DNA of 5,570 nt. Source: Chloroflexota bacterium (GTDB lineage: Bacteria > Chloroflexota > UBA5177 > JANWHV01). The notes beneath the pieces were generated by a model. It was not told the DNA's origin, ran no database searches, and was given only the letters and a program-made list of their open reading frames with translations. Positions 1 through 5,112 of this stretch are shown in pieces. Location: the NCBI GenBank assembly GCA_025924845.1, contig JAICHN010000348.1:1-5570 (forward strand), read 5' to 3'. The position numbers and the translations under genes were made by a program. Positions within the stretch are counted from its first letter, which is position 1. The number at the start of each line of letters is the position of its first letter.

Positions 1-1038
1 CAATGGGCAAACGTGGTGCGTTGGGAGATGCGCACCCGCTTCTTTCTCCGCACCACCGTGTTGCTCTGGCATGAAGGGCATACCTTCCACGCTACAGCCG
101 AGGAGGCGGCCGAGGAGACCACTAAGATGCTCGGCGTCTACCAATCGCTGGCCGAGGACTGGCTGGCCATCCCGGTCATTCCGGGCCGGAAGACCGACAG
201 CGAGAAGTTCGCGGGCGCCGATTACACCCTTTCCATCGAGGCCATGATGTCCGACGGCCGCGCTCTGCAGTCCGGTACCTCGCATAATCTTGGTCAGAAC
301 TTTACCCGTGCCTACGAGATCGAGTTCCAGACGCGTGAACAGGGGGTGCGGCGGAATCCCTACCAAACCAGTTGGGGTCTATCCACCCGGATCATCGGCG
401 CGATCATTATGACGCATGGCGACGAGTCCGGGCTGGTGTTGCCTCCCCGCGTAGCGCCCATTCAACTGGTGATCGTGCCCATTGCCCGGAAACCCGAGGA
501 ACGGGCGCGGGTGCTGGCCGCCGTGGACGAGATTACCGCGACCCTACAGGGTAAGGTGCGGTTCAAGGTGGACGCTCGCGAGGAGCTTACCCCGGGCTTT
601 AAATACAATGAATGGGAATTGAAGGGCGTGCCGTTACGCCTGGAGATCGGCCCCCGCGACCTGGATGCAGATCAGGTTGTGCTGGCCCGCCGTGATACGC
701 GCGCCAAGGAGGCGGCTCCCATTGGGGAGTTGGCCGAGGCGATTCCCCTGCTTCTGGACCGGATTCAGCAGAGCCTGTTCGATCGTGCCCTGGCCCTCCG
801 TACCGAACTGACCTTCCGAGTCGACGACTACCCAACCTTCGTCCGCGAGATCGAGAGCCGGAACGTATTCCTGGAAGCGCATCATTGCGGCGAGGCGGAC
901 TGTGAGGAGGCGATCAAGGCCGAGACAAAGGCCACGGTACGCTGTATTCCCTTCGCCGCGGCCGAGGAAGCCGGCGTGTGCGTCCGCTGCGGGAAGCCCG
1001 GCATGGGGAAAAGGGTGATCTTTGCCAAGGCGTATTAA
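1..1038 (+). CDS. proS: Prolyl-tRNA synthetase, type 3 (C-terminal part, 5' end outside window)
   Basis: This cytoplasmic enzyme attaches proline to tRNA(Pro). The frame is open at base 1 (QWANVVRWEMRTRFFLRT, class II motif 2), so the start lies upstream. The 345 visible residues against a usual length near 480 imply that about 135 are missing. In order they show the remaining catalytic core with the SGTSHNLGQNF stretch (about residues 91-101), motif 3 (WGLSTRIIGAIIMTHGD, about 125-141), the anticodon-binding domain (about 152-240, with YNEWELKGVPLRLEIGPRD) and a C-terminal zinc domain. No large editing insert separates motifs 2 and 3, as expected for the archaeal/eukaryote-like type 3 form. 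Cysteines at visible residues 296, 301, 327 and 330 have spacings 5, 26 and 3, which as I recall match the zinc ligands of the Thermus enzyme. The protein ends in Tyr, also typical of the family. It appears intact apart from the edge. It converges on the acidic gene at 1324-1869. Confidence 0.97.
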   Translation, partial: QWANVVRWEMRTRFFLRTTVLLWHEGHTFHATAEEAAEETTKMLGVYQSLAEDWLAIPVIPGRKTDSEKFAGADYTLSIEAMMSDGRALQSGTSHNLGQNFTRAYEIEFQTREQGVRRNPYQTSWGLSTRIIGAIIMTHGDESGLVLPPRVAPIQLVIVPIARKPEERARVLAAVDEITATLQGKVRFKVDAREELTPGFKYNEWELKGVPLRLEIGPRDLDADQVVLARRDTRAKEAAPIGELAEAIPLLLDRIQQSLFDRALALRTELTFRVDDYPTFVREIESRNVFLEAHHCGEADCEEAIKAETKATVRCIPFAAAEEAGVCVRCGKPGMGKRVIFAKAY

Positions 1039-1101
1039 AGCCGGAGGCCGGACGCCCCTCACATTGGTGGAAATGCTGCCGACCGGCTTCGCGGGCAGGA
1101 C

Positions 1102-1128
1102 TTAGGAGCGCGGGTCTCCAGGCCCGCC
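1102..1128 (+). repeat. REP-like palindromic repeat, copy 1
   Basis: This 27-base unit is repeated without mismatch at 1140-1166 and, inverted, at 1240-1265. It begins TTAGGAGCGCGGG and ends CCAGGCCCGCC. Each unit folds alone: bases 1110-1116 pair with 1121-1127 (seven pairs, one G-T wobble) around the four-base loop TCCA. Location between convergent genes, a hairpin in each unit and copies in both orientations are the usual marks of REP-type elements. Whether it is abundant in the genome cannot be seen here. Confidence 0.8.
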
Positions 1129-1139
1129 GTCGCTCTCGT

Positions 1140-1166
1140 TTAGGAGCGCGGGTCTCCAGGCCCGCC
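1140..1166 (+). repeat. REP-like palindromic repeat, copy 2
   Basis: Identical over 27 bases to the unit at 1102-1128, giving a 38-base direct-repeat period with 11 bases between units. The stem here is 1148-1154 with 1159-1165. It can also pair with the inverted copy at 1240-1265 to form a longer structure spanning about 125 bases. Confidence 0.8.
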
Positions 1167-1186
1167 TACACGGCCCGCCTACACGG
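1161..1186 (+). repeat. Tandem 13-base duplication at edge of REP-like copy 2
   Basis: The 13-mer CCCGCCTACACGG occurs twice head to tail (1161-1173 and 1174-1186) with no mismatch. The first copy starts inside the 3' end of the palindromic unit at 1140-1166, so the duplication involves the repeat boundary and looks like slippage or an imprecise insertion event. Confidence 0.75.
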
Positions 1187-1239
1187 CCAGCCGTCGGTAT
1201 CGATCGTGCTACCCGGATGACGAGCCGTGGCTGAACCGA

Positions 1240-1265
1240 GCGGGCCTGGAGACTCGCGCCCCTAC
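1240..1265 (-). repeat. REP-like palindromic repeat, inverted copy 3
   Basis: The reverse complement of this 26-base stretch matches the units at 1102 and 1140 at 24 of 26 positions. Its orientation is opposite to the other two copies, so the three units form a cluster able to fold into a large stem or cruciform between the two convergent genes. Confidence 0.75.
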
Positions 1266-1296
1266 AAAGCGGCCTCGACCGCGGTCGTGAGGTACG

Positions 1297-1313
1297 CCCC
1301 TCAGGCGGAGGGG
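1297..1313 (-). terminator. Hairpin after the acidic gene (possible weak terminator)
   Basis: CCCCTC (1297-1302) and GAGGGG (1308-1313) pair perfectly over six bases around AGGCG. The hairpin lies 10 bases past the stop codon of the minus-strand gene at 1324-1869, where a terminator would be expected. No T-run follows on either strand, so a standard intrinsic terminator is not shown. A 12-base perfect palindrome, CGACCGCGGTCG, lies next to it at 1276-1287 and may add to the structure. Confidence 0.35.
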
Positions 1314-1323
1314 AAAGCCTTAC

Positions 1324-1869
1324 TTACTCTTCCATGGCCAGGAAGGTGCCGGTTTTCCACAGGTAAGCGAGGCGAGGTTCACCGAACGAAGCATTGATCG
1401 CCTCGATCATCTCGTCCCGGACTTGCGTGATGTCACCAACGTCCTCGCCCATCTCGAGCGCGCCGCGCCGATTGGAGAGGTGCTGACTGACCACGTTCAT
1501 TACATCCACCAGGAGCCGGCCGCGCAGCTCCAGTTCATCCAGAAGCGGCTCCGGGCTCTCCTGCTCTTCATCGTCCTCAAACCCATCGGCGCCGTCTTCC
1601 TCGTCCTCCTCGTCTTCCGTGTCCTCGATCGACTCGATATGGTGACTGCCGAAAATGGTGGTACGCTCCACCACGGGACGGCGCGCGTTTTCCTCACGAT
1701 TCTCCACCCGCATCCAGAGATCCACTGCGGCGCCCAACCGCAGCGGATCGGGGACCAGGGCCAGGGCCATCGGCCCCTCATCGGCCCAACCGCCCTCGAT
1801 CGCCTGGTCACCGCACAGTTCGTCAAAGGCATCCAGCACCATGGTCTCGATCGCTTCGTCGGAAAACAT
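1324..1869 (-). CDS. Hypothetical highly acidic protein (181 aa)
   Basis: I do not recognise this protein, and no function can be assigned. The chosen ATG (ending at 1869) has GAGGAG at minus-strand bases 1881-1876 with six bases between. A second ATG two codons upstream abuts that site with no spacing and is less likely. The N-terminal part (residues 1-78) looks globular, starting MFSDEAIETMVLDAFDELCG and continuing with an ALALVPDPLRLGAAVDLWMRVENRE segment. Residues 79-107 are a low-complexity acidic linker, with 19 of 29 residues Asp or Glu. A C-terminal helical-looking region (about 109-181) ends NASFGEPRLAYLWKTGTFLAMEE. There is only one lysine (residue 172) and a single cysteine (19). 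No signal peptide or membrane segment is seen, so it is probably cytoplasmic. A longer same-frame reading up to 2301 exists, but that extension is Ser/Arg-rich, unlike the body, and lacks comparable start support. The gene faces proS and diverges from the arylsulfotransferase gene. Confidence 0.8.
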   Translation of the reverse strand: MFSDEAIETMVLDAFDELCGDQAIEGGWADEGPMALALVPDPLRLGAAVDLWMRVENREENARRPVVERTTIFGSHHIESIEDTEDEEDEEDGADGFEDDEEQESPEPLLDELELRGRLLVDVMNVVSQHLSNRRGALEMGEDVGDITQVRDEMIEAINASFGEPRLAYLWKTGTFLAMEE

Positions 1870-1875
1870 TCTCAT

Positions 1876-1881
1876 CTCCTC
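1876..1881 (-). promoter_or_regulatory. Ribosome binding site deciding the start of the acidic gene
   Basis: The minus strand reads GAGGAG here, followed by ATGAGA and then ATG. The six-base spacing favours the second ATG (ending at 1869) as the start. The first ATG directly touches the Shine-Dalgarno sequence. Confidence 0.65.
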
Positions 1882-1921
1882 AATAATGGCCTGGACTAAC
1901 CCTGAGCGAAGCGTAACCAAG

Positions 1922-1976
1922 CACGAAGCGCGGCGCAAGCCCGTACCCCCAAGGAGGGGTGCGCTTCGCGCTTGTG
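1922..1976. repeat. Long imperfect hairpin upstream of the acidic gene
   Basis: The paired segments, from outside in, are 1922-1924 with 1974-1976, AAGCGCG (1926-1932) with CGCGCTT (1967-1973), 1937-1939 with 1964-1966, and CGTACCCC (1942-1949) with GGGGTGCG (1956-1963, one wobble). The loop is CAAGGA, and small bulges sit on the left arm. It starts 53 bases before the start codon of the minus-strand gene, so in that transcript it would lie in the 5' untranslated region. It could be regulatory, or simply a mobile palindromic element. Confidence 0.6.
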
Positions 1977-2009
1977 AAGGCGCTTGCGATATATGGCGAG
2001 TCCGAGGCA

Positions 2010-2036
2010 GGAGAGCGAGCAAGATGCTCGCTCTCC
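2010..2036. repeat. Perfect 12-bp inverted repeat with 3-base loop
   Basis: GGAGAGCGAGCA (2010-2021) and its exact reverse complement (2025-2036) flank the loop AGA. No T-run follows on either strand and no gene ends nearby, so a terminator role is unlikely. The shape (short, near-perfect, GC-rich, intergenic) is like that of the repeat units at 1102-1265, but the sequence is different, suggesting a second palindromic repeat family. Confidence 0.75.
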
Positions 2037-2784
2037 CAGGCGATGTCGCCGACCGCATCCTTTCCCGCGCGGTACATTTCGAGGTCGGACATCGACTTGG
2101 TGCGGATGGCGAAGCTACGTATACGTCAGACAGATTGCGCTGTGCGAAAATTTCTGATACTGTCCTTGATCGGGTTCCACACGCGGGGCAGCGAGCGATG
2201 GGAGAGTTGGTGGCCGAGGGGCACGCCAAGACTGAGCACATCGGCTTCTGGTCAGAGAAGAGGATGATGCCGCTCATCCCGAAGCCACTCTGCTCCTGCA
2301 CCTTTGGTTATCGTTTTCCTCCTCACTACGCCAGGTTGATCGTCAGCGGCACGCCTGGTCGCGGCAGTACTTTCCCCGTGCGAACCTGATTGGCAACCCC
2401 ATGACCTTGCGGCAGCGCGACCGGTACGTTCCACTCAGCGCCGACCGTGCCGCACCTCCCTTGGTGCGTCGCGACCGTGATGGGTGGTCCATGTTCATCG
2501 AGGCTGACCGCTGTGTATACTTCCTGACCGGCACGCTCGCGCCAATGCGTGGTGGGCGGGCAACGCCACGTTGCTATCCGAGGGGATCCCGCGGCGCGGG
2601 AGGCCGGTCCAGTTTTATCCAGAGGTGCCGCATGACCGGCGAGGCCGGAGAAAAGGGCGAGGAGCGAGATGGAGCACCCGCGCGTACGTAGTCCCTGAAT
2701 ACGGCGCCTCACCGCCGGTCGGTACGAGCATATCACGAGCCGATCGCTTCTGTACGGATGGAGGCGGCCGATTTTTGACGCGCC

Positions 2785-2814
2785 TGGACTTCGGGGTCCG
2801 CCGCGCGATATACA
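2785..2814 (+). promoter_or_regulatory. Candidate promoter of the arylsulfotransferase gene
   Basis: TGGACT (2785-2790, four of six matches to TTGACA) and TATACA (2809-2814) are 18 bases apart, predicting a transcript start near 2821, about 28 bases before the ATG at 2849. A better -35-like TTGACG at 2775-2780 is too far from this -10. A small inverted repeat (2786-2790 with 2795-2799) overlaps the -35 box and could bind a regulator, although this is only suggestive. Confidence 0.4.
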
Positions 2815-2832
2815 TCCGTATCTAATCGAAAG

Positions 2833-2839
2833 AGGAAGG
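2833..2839 (+). promoter_or_regulatory. Ribosome binding site of the arylsulfotransferase gene
   Basis: AGGAAGG lies nine bases before the ATG at 2849 and supports that start, which also gives a sensible signal peptide. Confidence 0.65.
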
Positions 2840-2848
2840 GCAGATTCG

Positions 2849-4708
2849 ATGCAGCGTGACCCATTGAACCAGACCAGGAAGGTCTCGCGCCTCACGGCCG
2901 TCTCGGGCTTGCGCTCGGTACGGTGGTGGGCCGTCATCCTCATGGTCCTCTCGCTCGGGGGACCGTGGTCCTCCATGCATGTAGGCGCCGCCGCCCCCAG
3001 TGTGACCCTGAAGACGAGTGGCGCCGCGGGCCAGCCGGTCGGCAGTACGATCACCTGGGTCGCGAGTGCCACGGGGATGAAGAGCCCGGTCTACCAATTC
3101 AGCGTGACCGACGGCAGCGGTCCCGCCGCGATCGTCCGCGATTACAGCAAGCGCGCCTCGTTCAAATGGACGCCCATGCATGAGGGCGCCTATACGATCA
3201 CCGCTACCGTGGAGGACGGCTTTGGCGCTTCCGCCCAAACCCAGCAGAAGGTCACCTATACGGTCACCTCGCGGGTCAAGGGGGGCACGCCGGTTGTGAG
3301 TGCCACGGCCAATCCCCAGGTGGTCCTGTTTAGCGCTCCCGCCTGCACCGGAAGCCTGACCGTGCAATTTCGTTCGGTCGCCGGAGCTGGAGCGTGGCAG
3401 TCCATGGCGGCACGACCGTGCGTGGCCGGGCAGAGCGTCAATGTGCTCGTCGCCGGTTTGAGCGCGAACACGAAATATGCGTTCCAGGATGCGGTAGCCA
3501 AAAAGACCTCTGCTCAGGTTTCGTACACCACCGGAAAGCCCGACCCCAAGCTGAACATTACCAAGTTCACGGTGGGGCTGGCCCCGACCTCCCAGTCGGA
3601 TCAGTCATTGCCCGTGATTTTCCACTCGCTGAACCCTTCGCCATCGCCCGCGCTGGCCAACCCGGTGGCTACCGACCTGAGTGGGAACGTGATCTGGTAC
3701 TACGACACCTTGCATGCTGGGCTTACCGCGATCTGGCCGGTACATATTGTCCCCGGCGGCACCGTGTTGCTGCTTGGCAAAGATCCCTACCGCAAGTATG
3801 GCGATGACGTGCTGCGTGAAGTAGATCTGGCGGGCGACCCCATCCGCGAGACGAATCTCGACGCCGTCAACGCCCAACTGAAAACGCTTGGCGAGGAGTC
3901 CATCTACGAATTCCACCACGACGCGGTGCGCCTGCCCAACGGCGACACCGCGACGCTGGGGGCGACCCAGAAGAAGATTGACGGGCACGATGTGATGAGC
4001 GACATGGTGCTTGTCCTGGATAAGAACTTCCAGGTCGTGTGGACCTGGGATGTGTTCGATCATCTTACCCCTCCCAAGACCTTTCCCAAGGGCACGCCGA
4101 CCTGCATCATTACCGGGCAGTTACTGTGCGGTTTGCCCAACCCGAAGTCCATTGACTGGACGCACGGGAACAGCCTCGCCTGGTCGCCGGCCGATCACAA
4201 CCTCATTGTGGGGTTCCGGAACATCAGCGCCGCGTTCAAGATCGACTTTGAGAACGGCGAGGGCGAGGGCAAGGTCATCTGGCACCTGGGCCTGGGGGGC
4301 GACTTCAAGGCAATCTCCTCCGACAAGTTCCCTTGGTTTACTCAGCAGCATAATGTGAACTACAGCGGCCCCAATACCATCGTCGTCTACGACGACGGCA
4401 ATACCCGTTGCAAGTTCGGCGCGGTGAAGGGGTGTGACAGCAGAGGGCAAGTGTGGAAGCTCGACGAAAAGAATCACACCGCTACCCTTACGCTCAACGC
4501 CGATCTGGGTGCCTTTTGGCAGGCGCTCGGCAGCGCCCAGGGGCTGCCAAACGGTAACGTCACCTACGCCGGCGGTTATCCCGGACCTTCGAAAACCCCT
4601 GTCCCTTCCAGCGAGATCGAGTTCACTCAGGGCGGCACGAAAGTGTTCGAACTGAATACGAAGTTGGCGGAGTACCGCGCCTATCGCTTCTCACTTGCCT
4701 CCGAATAA
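2849..4708 (+). CDS. Secreted arylsulfotransferase (ASST) family protein with N-terminal beta-sandwich modules
   Basis: Family enzymes are PAPS-independent: they move a sulfate group from one aryl sulfate ester to another phenol outside the cytoplasm, through a sulfo-histidine. This 619-residue protein has a basic N-terminus, a hydrophobic segment (about 26-40) and a likely signal peptidase site near VGAAA-PSV (about 49). Residues about 50-145 look like an Ig-like domain and 147-230 like a fibronectin type III domain. The six-bladed-propeller ASST domain fills about 250-619. Recognisable motifs are FHHD (355-358), DWTHGN (436-441), FRN (456-458), QQHN (499-502) and GSAQGLPNGN (561-570). From memory of E. 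coli AssT, its His356, Asn358 and Arg374 correspond to His439, Asn441 and Arg457 here (constant offset of 83). Its catalytic His436 corresponds to His501, and its His252 to His356 or His357. All key residues appear present, so it is probably active, but the substrate is unknown. Six cysteines form three close pairs (166/191, 419/427, 521/529). No dsbL/dsbI genes adjoin it, unlike the E. coli locus. It appears monocistronic. Confidence 0.92.
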   Translation: MQRDPLNQTRKVSRLTAVSGLRSVRWWAVILMVLSLGGPWSSMHVGAAAPSVTLKTSGAAGQPVGSTITWVASATGMKSPVYQFSVTDGSGPAAIVRDYSKRASFKWTPMHEGAYTITATVEDGFGASAQTQQKVTYTVTSRVKGGTPVVSATANPQVVLFSAPACTGSLTVQFRSVAGAGAWQSMAARPCVAGQSVNVLVAGLSANTKYAFQDAVAKKTSAQVSYTTGKPDPKLNITKFTVGLAPTSQSDQSLPVIFHSLNPSPSPALANPVATDLSGNVIWYYDTLHAGLTAIWPVHIVPGGTVLLLGKDPYRKYGDDVLREVDLAGDPIRETNLDAVNAQLKTLGEESIYEFHHDAVRLPNGDTATLGATQKKIDGHDVMSDMVLVLDKNFQVVWTWDVFDHLTPPKTFPKGTPTCIITGQLLCGLPNPKSIDWTHGNSLAWSPADHNLIVGFRNISAAFKIDFENGEGEGKVIWHLGLGGDFKAISSDKFPWFTQQHNVNYSGPNTIVVYDDGNTRCKFGAVKGCDSRGQVWKLDEKNHTATLTLNADLGAFWQALGSAQGLPNGNVTYAGGYPGPSKTPVPSSEIEFTQGGTKVFELNTKLAEYRAYRFSLASE

Positions 4709-4750
4709 GGCGACGCTTTCCCTTTAAGGGCGCTGGACGTCGGCGTCGGT

Positions 4751-4790
4751 TGGTTCGGCCTTCCCAGAATTTCCTGGGAAGGCCGAATCG
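4751..4790 (+). terminator. Strong stem-loop after the arylsulfotransferase gene
   Basis: TTCGGCCTTCCCAG (4754-4767) pairs perfectly with 4774-4787 around the loop AATTTC. G-T, G-C and T-G pairs extend the stem to 17. It starts 42 bases after the stop codon and lies before the next promoter, the right place for a terminator or a 3'-end stabilising structure. No T-run follows on the plus strand, so it is not a classical intrinsic terminator. Confidence 0.6.
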
Positions 4791-4825
4791 CATAGGCAGG
4801 AATGCTTTCGTTTCCCGCGGCGGGT

Positions 4826-4854
4826 TTCGACGGTTGCCGGGGCCGTGCTATACT
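4826..4854 (+). promoter_or_regulatory. Extended -10 promoter for the last gene
   Basis: TGC-TATACT (4846-4854) matches the extended -10 form TGnTATAAT with one mismatch. The -35 region is weak (TTCGAC at 4826-4831, 17 bases upstream), as is usual when an extended -10 is present. It predicts transcription starting near 4861 and so a leader of about 250 bases before the ATG at 5113. Confidence 0.55.
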
Positions 4855-5074
4855 GGGATAAGCACATGAGCTCAAACAAACGACTCCGCCAGTACACGAT
4901 AAGCGTGGAGCAGGTACCGCAAGAGCTGCGCCGATGGCGCGCCTCGCGACGTGCTTCTCCAGGCGGGTTTTCTTTCCCCAACGCACCCCAATCCGGCATT
5001 GCTGCGTGTGTCGCGGTGCGCGCGCGCCTAGCCGGCTATCGCGGTGTCGTGTCTCGAGCCTGTGCCTCCAACCC

Positions 5075-5088
5075 GGCGCTTCGGCGCC
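5075..5088 (+). promoter_or_regulatory. UUCG-tetraloop hairpin just before the last gene
   Basis: GGCGC (5075-5079), TTCG (5080-5083) and GCGCC (5084-5088) form a perfect five-pair stem closed by C(UUCG)G, one of the most stable RNA tetraloops. It ends 14 bases before the Shine-Dalgarno sequence, so it may fix the local RNA fold around the ribosome binding site. Confidence 0.55.
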
Positions 5089-5102
5089 ACCCCTATTCCC
5101 TT

Positions 5103-5109
5103 AAGGAGG
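5103..5109 (+). promoter_or_regulatory. Strong ribosome binding site of the last gene
   Basis: AAGGAGG, a near-perfect anti-16S match, stands only three bases before the ATG at 5113. The spacing is short, but no other start in this frame is as well supported. Confidence 0.7.
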
Positions 5110-5112
5110 CCC

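Larger units (their letters stand above)
1870..2848. other. Long intergenic region between divergent genes, no convincing gene
   Basis: These 979 bases must hold the start signals of both flanking genes. Several overlapping open frames exist on both strands, but none pairs a good ribosome binding site with a protein-like composition throughout. Marked structures are the long imperfect hairpin at 1922-1976 and the perfect 12-bp stem at 2010-2036. Smaller ones are a 10-base palindrome at 2117-2126 (ACGTATACGT), a six-pair hairpin at 2451-2468 and a six-pair hairpin at 2587-2601. On the minus strand, bases about 2540 down to 2326 read as a fairly protein-like segment (including VYTAVSLDEHGPPITVATH and ending PGVPLTINLA) that has no start of its own, so a decayed gene is possible. 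I see no tRNA, rRNA or known riboswitch. Confidence 0.6.
4861..5112 (+). other. Long structured 5' leader with possible small reading frame
   Basis: About 250 bases separate the predicted transcript start from the gene at 5113. They contain a hairpin GCGCC-GAT-GGCGC (4928-4940). An alternative stem, 4940-4944 with 4961-4965, shares one base with it and is followed two bases later by TTTTCTTT, which loosely resembles an attenuator. There is also a 10-base palindrome at 5029-5038 and a UUCG-tetraloop hairpin at 5075-5088. A reading frame opens at ATG 4866, only a few bases from the predicted transcript start (MSSNKRLRQYTISVEQ and so on), and runs to a stop at 5147, overlapping the next gene in another frame. 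It has no Shine-Dalgarno sequence, so a leader peptide or leaderless gene is possible but unproven. No known riboswitch or ribosomal-protein leader is recognised. Confidence 0.45.

Noticed and set aside
1102..1166. CRISPR array
   Set aside because: Only two direct units, spaced by 11 bases, with a third inverted. Spacer length and orientation do not fit a CRISPR array.
1423..1899. Plus-strand open frame of 158 codons
   Set aside because: It is the antisense shadow of the acidic gene: the Asp/Glu tract reads as Leu/Val-rich sequence in reverse, which falsely suggests a membrane segment.
1324..2301. Extending the acidic gene to an upstream ATG at 2301 (325 residues)
   Set aside because: The extra 144 residues are Ser/Arg/Ala-rich, unlike the acidic body, and run through two hairpins. 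The GAGGAG site sits directly before the internal start at 1869.
1655..2389. Plus-strand open frame of 244 codons overlapping the acidic gene and the gap
   Set aside because: Its first part is antisense to a better-supported gene, it has no ribosome binding site, and its composition changes along its length. Its tail from about 2040 is fairly protein-like but has no start of its own.
1870..2848. tRNA, rRNA or a complete insertion sequence in the long gap
   Set aside because: No cloverleaf with a T-arm GTTC core, no transposase motifs and no matching terminal inverted repeats with target duplication were found.
2831..2990. Tat (twin-arginine) signal on the arylsulfotransferase
   Set aside because: The basic N-terminus has scattered single arginines but no adjacent Arg-Arg pair before the hydrophobic segment, so an ordinary Sec signal is more likely.
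2326..3072. Minus-strand open frame of 248 codons as a complete gene
   Set aside because: Its only start lies inside and antisense to the arylsulfotransferase gene, and the middle part is Arg-rich shadow coding. Only the last 70 or so residues look protein-like, so I list it as a possible remnant.
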